A program made the translations under genes and the position numbers. The notes beneath the pieces are model-generated. The model did no database searches. It saw nothing but the letters and a program-made list of their open reading frames with translations, and was not told the DNA's origin. Positions 20,303 through 29,516 of a stretch of 64,000 bases of DNA are shown here, piece by piece; position 1 is the first letter of the stretch; each line of letters starts with the position of its first letter. Source of the DNA: Leishmania martiniquensis (lineage: Eukaryota > Euglenozoa > Kinetoplastea > Trypanosomatida > Trypanosomatidae). The stretch covers positions 1,568,501-1,632,500 of the forward strand of contig NC_090170.1 in assembly GCF_017916325.1 (NCBI RefSeq), in the 5' to 3' direction.

Positions 20303-23300
20303 ATGAGTTTGTTCACGCATCCTGGCCGTGTCGAGGTCTCCTCCGGCGACAGCGAGCTAGACTCGATCGCTTCTAGCATCGCTGACTCTGCCGATGAGCT
20401 CATCGAAGAGCTCGCCCGAATGGCCTTGGCCGGGCACTACAGCGGCGCGCCACGTGCGTATGAAACTAATGAACTCCTCCAGGGTCGGGGAATGGTCCGT
20501 CGTCCACGCGACGTGGCATACCCACGACCCAGCGTAGGCCCGCCACGACAGCCGACCTCTTCGTCACCTGCAAGTTCTAGTGGTCCCCCTTCCTATCAGG
20601 GCCGTGAGCGGTCAAACACACGGGACGCTTCTTCTTGGCCTCAATGCGTCCCTTACGACGCGGACGAGGCGGAAAGGGACGCGTGCGCGCTGGAGAAGAT
20701 GTACCGGCGCCTCGCCCGTGAATATCGGGGAGGGGCGCGCAGCGTTGGCCCCGCTGCTAGTCCGACGAAAGCTGCCGGAACTGGCAAGCACCGTTATACT
20801 GTGGCCAACGGCGATAGCGCGTGGCCTCCTCTTTCCGATGCGGCCGCTGCGGCTCGCAGGACAAACCGCAGGTTGGATGAACGAGCTCAATTGCGACTTG
20901 CGGTGCTGAGCAAGGCTCCACTTGCGCGTCGAGCGGAGAAGTACGAGAGGCGTAAAGAGCGGGAGGCGGCGGCGCGAAGGCATCCAAAGCCTCTGCGTGT
21001 GTCTGCCAAGGCAGTCAAGCGCGGGACGCGACTTTTTCTTGAGGCGCAGGAGAGGGCAAACAACACGAGGAGGATGCAGGAGTCGCTGGCGCGGCAGAAA
21101 GCGGCGCAGGAAAAGAGGGAGTGCACCTTTCACCCTTCCGTCTCGAACTACGCAGCACAGCTGGCGGCGGACGGGGCATATTGCTCGTTGGAGAGCCGAC
21201 TGGCGAATCAGGCCGCGCACGACGAGAAGCGACTGCGGCTGCGGCTTGAGCGGGAGGTGGAGCTCGAGAAAGAGTGCACATTCAAACCGACTCTCTCTCC
21301 TGGTACTGAGGAGCTGCTGCCGATTTTGCGCTGCCGCCGCGAGCGACGCCATCTCCGCCGCACTTTGCGCACCTCAGGTTGCGAACGCTTGAGGAGGAGT
21401 CGCAGAGGCCGCGTGTCATCTCCGACACATGAGCCATTTGAGGCCGGCGAGCGACTGTACCGCGACGGCGGTGAGCGTCTGCTGCGTCAGCAGGTACGAC
21501 TGCAGAGAATGACGGCAAAAGAGCAGCGCCACGTCGTCGGAGGCGGGCTTCGGCTGTCCCATGCCGATGCGCAGCAGCTCGCCGATCGCCTCACAGCGTG
21601 GGCGGCGGCGTGTGCAATGAATCGGGAAGAACTGCGGCTTGCCTTGGAGCAGCAGGAGCGCGAACCCGCATACGCCGGTGCGAAACGGGAGGTGCCGACT
21701 GGGCAAGTAGACGGCCTTCCATTGAGGCGGGCTGCGTCGAATCTCAATGGCTCTGTCTTTGCACCGCCCCTCGCGAAACTGCCGGGGAGCGACCGGGGCA
21801 GCAGCGGGCCTGCAACATCTGCTGCCATGGTGCCGCCGCCACTTCGCAGCGGCCACTACTATGCTCCCTCTAAGACCTCAGCGAGGGGTTGTAGTGCGGC
21901 TCAACATCCAGAAGTGTCGCTCGAGGCATTGAATAGAGCACGCCCGGTGCGACTTCATGCAGACGCCGCCTTCGTGGCGACGGGCGCTGGTGCCATTCGC
22001 TCTCAGGCGTCGCCTTCGGCGCCGGCGAGAAGTCCGGCAGTGGACGTATCGGTGCAGAAAGAGCTGCTGCGCATTCACCTCGGCGCTCTCTTTTACAAGT
22101 ACGCCACCTTTCCCACTGCCACTGCTGTGTGCCTCGCGCAGATCAAGCAGCAGGTTCGCTGCTACTACCCAGAAGACTCTGGCATTGTGGCCGCACTCGC
22201 TTCCTCCTTCACGAAGGAACAGGAGCTCATCACCAAGACAGACTTCATGGCAGCGCTCGCGCGCTACGTGGTCGAGCATGGGATTCAGCCGTGGTGCCTG
22301 CCGCATCGCAGCGTCCCCAATGCATTTGTGAACGAGCCGTACAGCTCCAGGACGTCTTCTCATCCCAGTTCGGCGGCTGCCGTAGCGACGAGTGATTCGG
22401 TGAGCTCCAGTGACTTGTCGCATACGCTGAGCAATGATGCGGTGGTTTCTACACCGTCGTGGACGGGGACAAGAACCAGCAGCGGTGCACCTGATCTCCG
22501 AAACGAAGTTGACTGCTGGGCAGTCGCACTCGCAACGGAGGGCGCTTGTAAAAATGAAACCAAAGAAAAACCGCTTCGAACGCACATTTACGCGGCTCCT
22601 TTGTATCCCCACTGCTCCCCGCCAACACGGGCACAAGCTGTTCCCACGCCCAAGCTTGGTGAAGAGACAGGCGTAGGGACTGCTCTGACAGCGACGCGGC
22701 GTGGCGTCGCCGCTGACAAGCCGAAGGAGACCACCTGTGATGGCTCTCAAAGTCGCGCTCTCTCGAAGCGCACGCGGCCGTTGCTGACTTCGACCGTCAC
22801 TGCCGAACTAGTGCGCGGCTATGAGGACTACGTGCAGCGGCAGCGTCGCGCCATCGATCGAGCGCGTGCGGCAAGCGGCGAAGGTCGAAACAAGTTGGGG
22901 GAGATATGTACATTCCGCCCCACCTTGACTCCGCGCAGCGTGATGCTGAGTGACAGGAATCTCGAGAAGCGCATGGCGTACGCGCGTGAGCTGCACCTGC
23001 GAAAGCATCGTCTCCACTTACTCCACACTGCAGTGCTGGCGGAGCAAAGTGGTAAAGGGGGCTCCCCAGGAGCCGCTGGGTCAGGGGGCGGAGCCGCGAC
23101 GTGTGGCGCTCTCGCCTCTACGCAGACACCACCGCCGACGCCTTCCACACAGCATCCGTCGACGCCGCTCTCTAGTGCTTCGCCGCTGTCGTGCTGCAGC
23201 CCGTTGATCGAAGTGTCGAGTCTATCGTGCAGCACCCCACGGCACGAAAGTGGTAGCGCGCCGTCGAAACCTACACGAACACTGCCGTCTACTCACGAGG

Positions 23301-23629
23301 ATCGTGCCGCAGGGGATGCAGGCCTGAGTCAGGCAATGGCCGTGCTGGAGCAGCTGCTAAAGGATACGGCACGCAAAGAATGCTCAACGCAGACAGCGGA
23401 GGCTGCGGTGAGGGAGCTGCCGCCTTCTCTTTCAGTGCAGGGCGCGACTCTCAGTGCGGTTCATGACGCTGAGATGACTGCGAGGGACGTTCGTGATGCA
23501 ACACAGACGGTCGACACTGCGCCGCAGTATCAGTTTTGTGTAACGAGGCCGGCGCAGCCTATCTTGTCTGCGGAGGAGGAGCACCTTGCACCTCGGCACT
23601 CTGAGAAGACCTTACGCGCCGCTGATTAA
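20303..23629 (+). CDS. Large hypothetical protein with three C-T-F-x-P motifs
   Basis: A 1108-residue protein of unknown function. Its hallmark is a short motif repeated three times: ECTFHPSVS (Cys274), ECTFKPTLSP (Cys325) and ICTFRPTLTPRS (Cys869). Each sits next to a highly charged, probably coiled-coil Arg/Glu/Lys segment. Such motifs recur in large cytoskeleton- or flagellum-associated proteins of trypanosomatids and other protists (general family knowledge). Between the second and third copies, residues about 580-660 form a compact, EF-hand-like helical block (KELLRIHLGALFYKYATF onward). The rest is Ser/Pro/Ala-rich and probably disordered. The ATG at 20303 is the first in the frame. A structural role is inference only. 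Confidence 0.8.
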   Translation: MSLFTHPGRVEVSSGDSELDSIASSIADSADELIEELARMALAGHYSGAPRAYETNELLQGRGMVRRPRDVAYPRPSVGPPRQPTSSSPASSSGPPSYQGRERSNTRDASSWPQCVPYDADEAERDACALEKMYRRLAREYRGGARSVGPAASPTKAAGTGKHRYTVANGDSAWPPLSDAAAAARRTNRRLDERAQLRLAVLSKAPLARRAEKYERRKEREAAARRHPKPLRVSAKAVKRGTRLFLEAQERANNTRRMQESLARQKAAQEKRECTFHPSVSNYAAQLAADGAYCSLESRLANQAAHDEKRLRLRLEREVELEKECTFKPTLSPGTEELLPILRCRRERRHLRRTLRTSGCERLRRSRRGRVSSPTHEPFEAGERLYRDGGERLLRQQVRLQRMTAKEQRHVVGGGLRLSHADAQQLADRLTAWAAACAMNREELRLALEQQEREPAYAGAKREVPTGQVDGLPLRRAASNLNGSVFAPPLAKLPGSDRGSSGPATSAAMVPPPLRSGHYYAPSKTSARGCSAAQHPEVSLEALNRARPVRLHADAAFVATGAGAIRSQASPSAPARSPAVDVSVQKELLRIHLGALFYKYATFPTATAVCLAQIKQQVRCYYPEDSGIVAALASSFTKEQELITKTDFMAALARYVVEHGIQPWCLPHRSVPNAFVNEPYSSRTSSHPSSAAAVATSDSVSSSDLSHTLSNDAVVSTPSWTGTRTSSGAPDLRNEVDCWAVALATEGACKNETKEKPLRTHIYAAPLYPHCSPPTRAQAVPTPKLGEETGVGTALTATRRGVAADKPKETTCDGSQSRALSKRTRPLLTSTVTAELVRGYEDYVQRQRRAIDRARAASGEGRNKLGEICTFRPTLTPRSVMLSDRNLEKRMAYARELHLRKHRLHLLHTAVLAEQSGKGGSPGAAGSGGGAATCGALASTQTPPPTPSTQHPSTPLSSASPLSCCSPLIEVSSLSCSTPRHESGSAPSKPTRTLPSTHEDRAAGDAGLSQAMAVLEQLLKDTARKECSTQTAEAAVRELPPSLSVQGATLSAVHDAEMTARDVRDATQTVDTAPQYQFCVTRPAQPILSAEEEHLAPRHSEKTLRAAD

Positions 23630-24609
23630 GAGACAGCGAGTTCGTCGTGTGTGTGTGCTCGTGTGCTTGGCCCTAATTGCTTCTCTGCGAAGTCCCCTTG
23701 CAGCCCCCGGCTATGTACTCTGCACTCGTGTCTTGGAGACCGCTGATTGGTTCTCGTCGGGGGCAGGCCCGCCTGTGCCTTTCTGAGGAGGTTGGGCAGC
23801 GTGCGAGGAATGGAATCGGCCACACAGAGAGGAGGCTGAGGGAGAAAACGGAATAGGTGCGCGACCCGCCAGTGCAACGGCATTCCCCTCCCCCTCCAGG
23901 AGCAGAGATGAGCACAAAGATTCGCACCTGCACTGAGCGCGCGTTCTCCGAGGAGGCTCTTTACTGTTTCTCGTGCTCTCTGGCACTTTTTTTTACTCCT
24001 TGCTCTTTTCCTCATCGTCAAGCGGCTCCTCGGCCGATGAGAAGAGAAGGCGCTCTGCTTTCAAGGGCGACTCAGTAGATGACATCAACGCTACGAACCG
24101 GACGGCGCCTGGGAATGGTATTGTGGAGGAGGTGGAGCGGGAGGGCGGGGATGCATGTGTTTCAGGTCGGCTTCCTGCCTTCACCACGCTTCCGTCTCTG
24201 CAGGAGAGAGAGCGACATGCGGAAGGGGGTCCACTCGAGTGTATCGAGCCCACCCGTGCACACTGCAACCGCAGGAGAGGGCTGTGTGACGCGTTGTCCC
24301 TCTAAAAAGGCCCCTGCCCATTTGACCTCTCTCGTACGTGGCACACTAAGGCAACCTGTCGACAGGCTTCTTCCTCCGTCCCGGTAAATCGTCGTCCACT
24401 CTATTGCTTTCCATGTCCTCCTCCTCCTCATTGTTCGCGTTTGACCACCGATGACGCGCACCAACATCCCATCACGTGAGCGTGTGCGTGCGTTCTCACA
24501 TGCGCGCCCCGCCACATTCGAAACACAAAGATCTCGCATCGACTGCGGTGGCCTCTCTTTGCGCTCTACACGTCGACGTGCCAAACAAAGCGCTTTACAG
24601 GAGATCGCG
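23630..24609 (+). other. Intergenic region, no gene seen
   Basis: About 1 kb of UTR/intergenic DNA. The next gene's frame is open upstream to 24451, but the extension is Arg/Ser-rich and precedes the acceptor AG at 24599-24600, so it is left out of the gene. Confidence 0.6.
24552..24600 (+). promoter_or_regulatory. Polypyrimidine tract and acceptor AG before SF3b10
   Basis: A C/T-rich stretch beginning GGCCTCTCTTTGCGCTCTAC is followed by TTTACAG with the AG at 24599-24600. The next ATG, at 24610, starts a protein of the right length for SF3b10. Confidence 0.45.
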
Positions 24610-24864
24610 ATGGGCGACCCCTTTGTGCGCCCTGGGCTGGAGTATGCCCCACATGTCGAGCAGGTGCTGCTGAAGCACGAGGGAACTATGACGCTGGAGA
24701 CCACCAAGGATGACTGGATTCGGTATCAGCACCGCGATACACTTGCGGCCCTCATTGAGCACCGCGACCAGCTCGAGTACCTGTGCATTGCCGAAAACGT
24801 ACCGCCGGCCAAGATGGAGAGGATTTTACTCGAACGCATGGTGGACCCGATCGCCAAACGCTGA
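24610..24864 (+). CDS. SF3B5: Splicing factor 3B subunit 5 (SF3b10/SF3B5)
   Basis: An 84-residue protein, close to the 86 residues of human SF3B5. The core matches the family position by position: an EQVLLKHEGT stretch corresponds to the human EHLQSKYIGT, then TTKDDWIRYQHRD (TTK-W-QHRD conserved), then LEYLCIAEN (FAIAEN in human), then the ILLERM segment. SF3b10 is a small subunit of the U2 snRNP SF3b complex at the branch point. In trypanosomatids it would serve trans-splicing and the rare cis-introns. The start at 24610 is preferred over an in-frame ATG at 24451, because the longer form adds an Arg-rich non-family extension upstream of the acceptor AG. Confidence 0.92.
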   Translation: MGDPFVRPGLEYAPHVEQVLLKHEGTMTLETTKDDWIRYQHRDTLAALIEHRDQLEYLCIAENVPPAKMERILLERMVDPIAKR

Positions 24865-25869
24865 TGTGCGCTTGCATTTCAAGATGTTCACTCGCTCGAT
24901 GTGTGTGTGTGTGTGTGTTTATTCCAGAAAGCGCATGATGCACCGGTGCAAGTATGTCTGGCAAGCTCTTTTGCCCTCACCTCATCCGCCCAGCAGCTGC
25001 TTGCCGCTCCTCCTGGCTCTTCCTTTGGCGAGGGGGAGGGGAACACCTCAGTGCGTGGTGCCGCCGAGTCCAGTGCCCCACGCGTTGCGTATGGAAGTCA
25101 AGCAGCCCTCTTTATCTCCTGCCCGCGCTAAACCATTCATTGGGCGGTAGTAGGTTCCAGTGCCTACGACACGGGACCAGAGAGAGGAGGGGAGGGGCAG
25201 CGCGATGCAGTGATGCAAATCTCGGCTGTCAGTTCGTGGATGGCGTCGCGCCGCAACGACCTTTGCCAATCCTGATGACAGGCCCGGCGTCAGTGTGACG
25301 CGGCCGTATCGCATTCGCCCCTCGCACGCCTCGCCAAATTTCGGAGCCTAAGCCACATTGGCGGATGCAGGCAGTAATGCGCAGTCTAAGGGGCGCGGCT
25401 TCGATCTAACCTACGTAGTTGCATGGTGCGCTGAGTTGGTGGAAGGGGCCGTCGTCAGATGACTGAGCTGGATGCGTGGTCGAAACGACCGTTTCTTGGC
25501 GTCTGCTTCGCACTACTACGCGGTGAGTGTGCCACAGGGCGCGGCAGAGCTGAGCTGAGCTCGCGCCGTTGGGCAGGGAGGAGGCATCAACGAAGGATCC
25601 GGAAAAAAATCGAACAAAACGCGACATGCCCACCCCGTGAGCTGTGCTGCGAAACTCTGCGCTGTCACTGAGGAGGGGGACGTGACGCTTTGGTACTTGT
25701 GCTCGCATTGGAGGCGCTCTGCCGCCCTTATCTGCGCACTACTACTGGATCCACATTTCCTGCTTTTTTGCCATCTCCTCCTTGTCGCTCGCCACTGTTG
25801 CACACACGCGCATGCACCGCGGCAAGTTGCGCTTCCCTAAACGAAGCTTTGTGTGCGCGCGTGCCGACA
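24865..25869 (+). other. Intergenic region, no gene seen
   Basis: About 1 kb, with a (GT)n run at about 24902-24919. The block 25200-25440 has mixed, GC-rich, less pyrimidine-biased composition than usual spacers and could be a degenerate SIDER-type retroposon, which I cannot confirm. A T/C tract at 25756-25790 and an AG at 25825-25826 are the likely acceptor signal for the next gene. Confidence 0.5.
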
Positions 25870-27318
25870 ATGCGAACTGGAGCGCGCTGCTGCTGCTCCT
25901 TTGCCGGTGGCGCACTCGCATGGCCACCTAGCCGTTCCATCGCAGCTGCCTGTGGCGGCTCGCATGCTGCTCCTCTAACGCAGCGTCGACATCAGACCCG
26001 CATACCCAACAAAGGGTATCGTCAGCAACCTGCCGTCCCAGATCGCATGAAGGACGCGATGGCCACCTTCGGCGTGGATATGCACAGCGTGAGCCTCGAC
26101 GAGGACCCCCCGTACGTCCAGGAGCATCAGCGGCAGCGTATGCTGCAGGAGGTGATGTCCAGCCCACAAAACTTGAAGAGCCTCTCTAAGATGGACCGCC
26201 TGCGGTCGGCGCTCGATCACGTGCGCAACGAGCCCGCTGGGCATGAGAAGTGGAACGAGGTGTACCTCTTTCTGCGCACGACGGAGATGTGCACGGAGGT
26301 GTCGGCTAGCGACTCGGACGTGATGCCGAAAGGCAAGAAGCTCTGGATCGAGCTGGAGCTGTGCGAGGAGAAGCGGGTGCCGGTGCTGCTGGCGCTACCG
26401 AACGGAATGCCGGTGCTGCCCATCTTTACCATGGAGGAGTACATGGACGCGTACTTCTTGCGAACGAACGTGTACGACTCCTGCTGGTTCCCTGTGCCGC
26501 GCAATGGAACGCAGTGGGAGGAGTTCTGCAAGCTTCCTTTTCCCGTGTGTGCCACCGGGAACCTTCAGCACTTTAGCACTCTAGCGACCGTTGCCCTCGG
26601 GGGCCACCAGCTCGGGATTCTCGTCAATCCGGGCATGCGCTCCAGCAAGTTCATCTCGTACCCGGAAATGGTCTCCTTAGCGCGCCTCCAGCGTCAACCG
26701 CGAAGCCACCGTCGACGGTTGGTGACGCGGTGCGCCACGATAGAGGGCAGCTCCGCCGCCGCCGCTGACGTAGGGGAGCCGCTCTTTGACGAAAATTTGA
26801 TGGTGACCTTCGACACAACAAAGATGCCGCTGACGCGGCTCGAGCCGCAGGACCTCGCCACCTGCGTGGCGCAGCGGCCGCCCATTCCACCTGTTGCGCA
26901 GCTTGAGTTGCACCTGCTGTTACACGTGTATCCAGATATTGAGTTCGTCTACATCCGCACGGTTGATCGACCGCGTTGGCGACGAATGTTAGGCGCTGCC
27001 GAGAAGATGACGCAAATCGACGTGGTCTGCAACCCTAATCACAAGCCGGACAAAAGCTTCTTTGAGCATCTGTGTCAGTGGAGCTTTATGAAAGAGTTCA
27101 ATAGCGACGTTCACTTAGAGCTGACGAGCGACGCTCCCGTGCCGGCGGACCCTACGAGCGACCTCATGTGCGTGTACTCGAACGCGTCAGATGGGAAGCT
27201 ATTGAGGGCCATGTCGACCTTCAAGGGACGCACTCTTGCTGACCAACTGGGCTTCAACGAGCCCATCACAGACGCCCAAGGCAACAAGCCGTACGAGCGC
27301 TACGTGAGCTACTTTTGA
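25870..27318 (+). CDS. SseB-domain-like protein, probably mitochondrial
   Basis: A 482-residue protein. The frame extends upstream only from a TTG, so the first ATG at 25870 is taken. The first ~50 residues are rich in Arg, Ala, Ser and Cys with almost no acidic residues, resembling a mitochondrial presequence. From about residue 128 the pattern fits the SseB N-terminal domain: VYLFLRTTEM, then a beta hairpin ending LPNGMPVLPIFTMEEYMDAY, then LGILVNPG. A second block at about 330-430 (VAQLELHLLLHVYPDIEFVY onward) could be the SseB C-terminal domain. Bacterial SseB is poorly understood (serine sensitivity). The role here is unknown; the domain call is by pattern only. Confidence 0.75.
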   Translation: MRTGARCCCSFAGGALAWPPSRSIAAACGGSHAAPLTQRRHQTRIPNKGYRQQPAVPDRMKDAMATFGVDMHSVSLDEDPPYVQEHQRQRMLQEVMSSPQNLKSLSKMDRLRSALDHVRNEPAGHEKWNEVYLFLRTTEMCTEVSASDSDVMPKGKKLWIELELCEEKRVPVLLALPNGMPVLPIFTMEEYMDAYFLRTNVYDSCWFPVPRNGTQWEEFCKLPFPVCATGNLQHFSTLATVALGGHQLGILVNPGMRSSKFISYPEMVSLARLQRQPRSHRRRLVTRCATIEGSSAAAADVGEPLFDENLMVTFDTTKMPLTRLEPQDLATCVAQRPPIPPVAQLELHLLLHVYPDIEFVYIRTVDRPRWRRMLGAAEKMTQIDVVCNPNHKPDKSFFEHLCQWSFMKEFNSDVHLELTSDAPVPADPTSDLMCVYSNASDGKLLRAMSTFKGRTLADQLGFNEPITDAQGNKPYERYVSYF

Positions 27319-27967
27319 GAGATGGCAGTTAGAAAGGGAGCGAGGGAGGGTGTGCAAAGGCACTCGTGGCGAGGTGCACTGCGCCACCTTTCGAGCGGGT
27401 GGACGTGGCCTTTTCTCGCCTCGTTCGCAGTGCCGGTCGAGTCGTGGCTGCTGGCGGGGCGTCCCATGGCCCCTGCTGTACGCACAGGGAGTGAAAAGGC
27501 GAAAGAGAGGGTGTGCATCTCTTACCAGCACGTCAGAAAAGCTGCGGAGCCACTTGAGCAGCCGCGAAGGTTGAGGTGAAACGGGCGCTTTTACAAACGC
27601 CGCTTCTGTATTGAGAGATGATGCGCAGATGCGCGGGGCGGCGCTGTGCTTTGTGTGTACTATCGCGGTACTGGCGCGCAACATAGTCGGCTTGACCTTC
27701 GCTTATCTATTCTCCGTTGCACCGCCTTCGCGCCGCAAGACAGCCCCCCTCCCCACTTCCTCTCGTTCCTTCCGCAAGACCTAAATACAGGCACATACGC
27801 ACAAGCTCTGCTTCGCATCATCACCACCACTACCACACACACAGGCCTCTGGTGCACGTTCGAGGCTACTGCCGCTCAGCCCACCTCGTGCGCACCTCTG
27901 CCTTCACCTCTCCCCAGCGCATTAAAAAAACCATTGCCGCGATTCTACCGATAACGCGAGATTCTTT
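27319..27967 (+). other. Intergenic region, no gene seen
   Basis: About 650 nt of UTR/intergenic DNA. Polypyrimidine CCTTCACCTCTCCCCAG ends with the AG at 27916-27917, about 50 nt before the next ATG. Confidence 0.6.
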
Positions 27968-28606
27968 ATGATGAGCTTTGAAATCATGTCCTTCACAAAG
28001 GGAACCAAGGCAGTCCAGGATGTCATCAGTTTCCTGCAGACAATGGGGCGGCTCAAGGACACGGCTCGGCGCGGCTGGGTGGAGAATCAGATTAGCCATC
28101 CCGAGTCGGTTAGTGACCACATGTACCGCATGTCGCTCATGTGTATGATGTGCCCTGACACCTCGCTAGATAGGGATAGGATGATCAGGATGGCTCTCTG
28201 CCACGACACAGGCGAGAGCATTATCGGCGATATCTCCCCAGCCATGAAGGTTCCCAAGGAGGTGAAGAAGCAGCAGGAGGCGCAGGCGGTGTTGGACTTG
28301 TGCAAACTGGTTTCTTCATCGCCCAACACAAGCTTCAGCAGGGAGCTGGGCGACTTGTTCCACGAGTACGAGGCGCAGGAGACTGCCGAGTCGCGCTTTG
28401 TCAAAGATATGGACATGCTGGAGATGATTGTGCAGGCGCACAGTTACGAGTCTATGCACCCTGGCAAAGACCTGAGCAGCTTCTTCAAGTCCGGCGCTGG
28501 CATCCAGCACCCGTGGGCCCGCGCCATCTTTGAGACGCTTGTCGAAACGCGCCCTTACGTACTGTGCGAGAAGGCGGAGCAGGCGAAGAAGGAGTCGAAG
28601 ATGTGA
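27968..28606 (+). CDS. HDDC2: HD-domain 5'-deoxynucleotidase, HDDC2/YfbR-like
   Basis: A 212-residue HD-superfamily metal-dependent phosphohydrolase, close in length to human HDDC2. The segment LKDTARRGWV and HPESVSDHMYRM match the HDDC2 signature. Metal ligands of the H...HD...D motif are His51, His79-Asp80 (ALCHDTGES) and Asp149 (FVKDMDMLEM). GDISPAMKVPKE corresponds to the family GDI-P segment. YfbR-type enzymes remove phosphate from deoxynucleoside 5'-monophosphates, so a role in nucleotide pool balance is expected. No targeting signal is seen, which suggests the cytosol. Two adjacent ATGs (27968, 27971) and one at codon 7 could all start translation; the first is chosen. Confidence 0.92.
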   Translation: MMSFEIMSFTKGTKAVQDVISFLQTMGRLKDTARRGWVENQISHPESVSDHMYRMSLMCMMCPDTSLDRDRMIRMALCHDTGESIIGDISPAMKVPKEVKKQQEAQAVLDLCKLVSSSPNTSFSRELGDLFHEYEAQETAESRFVKDMDMLEMIVQAHSYESMHPGKDLSSFFKSGAGIQHPWARAIFETLVETRPYVLCEKAEQAKKESKM

Positions 28607-29516
28607 CCGGCTGCATGCGTCACGCGCGCGTGTTGAATTTTTCATATGTGTTTGCGCGCTTACCTCTCTTCCTTTCATGCTCCCTGCTCTCTTGTGCTGT
28701 AGGCGACCTGCAACGAGGCGGGCGCGTGCATCTGTGAGGGGCCCCCGACCGCGTAGGACTACTACATCCGCGTCTCTTCAAAGCGGCCGCAGCTGCAAAA
28801 GCGCCGGTCAAGCTCTGACACCGCAAGAAAACGGGTGCAGAGACACATTTTTTAGTTGCATTGAGCACCTTCTGCGCTCTCTCTCACTGCCTCGAGCACA
28901 CAATGAGCTACTTCTTGATCATCACGTCGTCGTAACGCAGGGTTGCGTGGGCGGCCGGAGCTCGTAGTCAAGCTCTACCGTCGCAGCGGCAGCGGCGCCC
29001 TTTCTTGCTCTCCCCCTTGATCGAGAGCAGGGGGGGGTGCGATCTTTACGTGTGCTTGCCACCGAGCATGTACGGAGGGACAAAAAAGAACATGGCGGAG
29101 CGTGCTGCCCCCTTTCCCCACATCAACGCCACATCGTCGTGCGCTCTTCCCTCCCGCCTTCTTTTTCCCGCTCTGCTTCTCCTGTCCTCCCGGTCGTGCC
29201 CGACGCACATCTGCACAAGCGTCTGCCTTCGTGCACCATCATCGACCTTTGGTGGCGTGAGGGTACGTCGTCGCCCACAACGCGCACGAAGAGGGGCAGC
29301 CTTGACCTCTGCAGTGGGCGGCCCTCCTGCCTCGTGTCGCACGGCCACACGTTGACGCAGGAGACGCTGGCCCGGCTCTAGCGGCCATTGTATCTCTTTC
29401 CTCTCTTTACCACCCGTGTCCACACGTCAGCACACACACACACACACAGAGGTGCACCCGCACACAAAAGGTATACGAACTCGCTCGAACAAAATTTGTG
29501 GAAAACGCAGCGTAGA
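28607..29516 (+). other. Intergenic region, no gene seen
   Basis: About 900 nt. A pyrimidine tract at 29390-29410 and the AG at 29429-29430 are the probable acceptor. A CA repeat at about 29431-29448 lies in the leader. No convincing small gene. Confidence 0.6.

Noticed and set aside
21878..22750. 290-codon minus-strand frame
   Set aside because: Shadow of the 1108-residue protein; Arg/Cys-rich with no domain.
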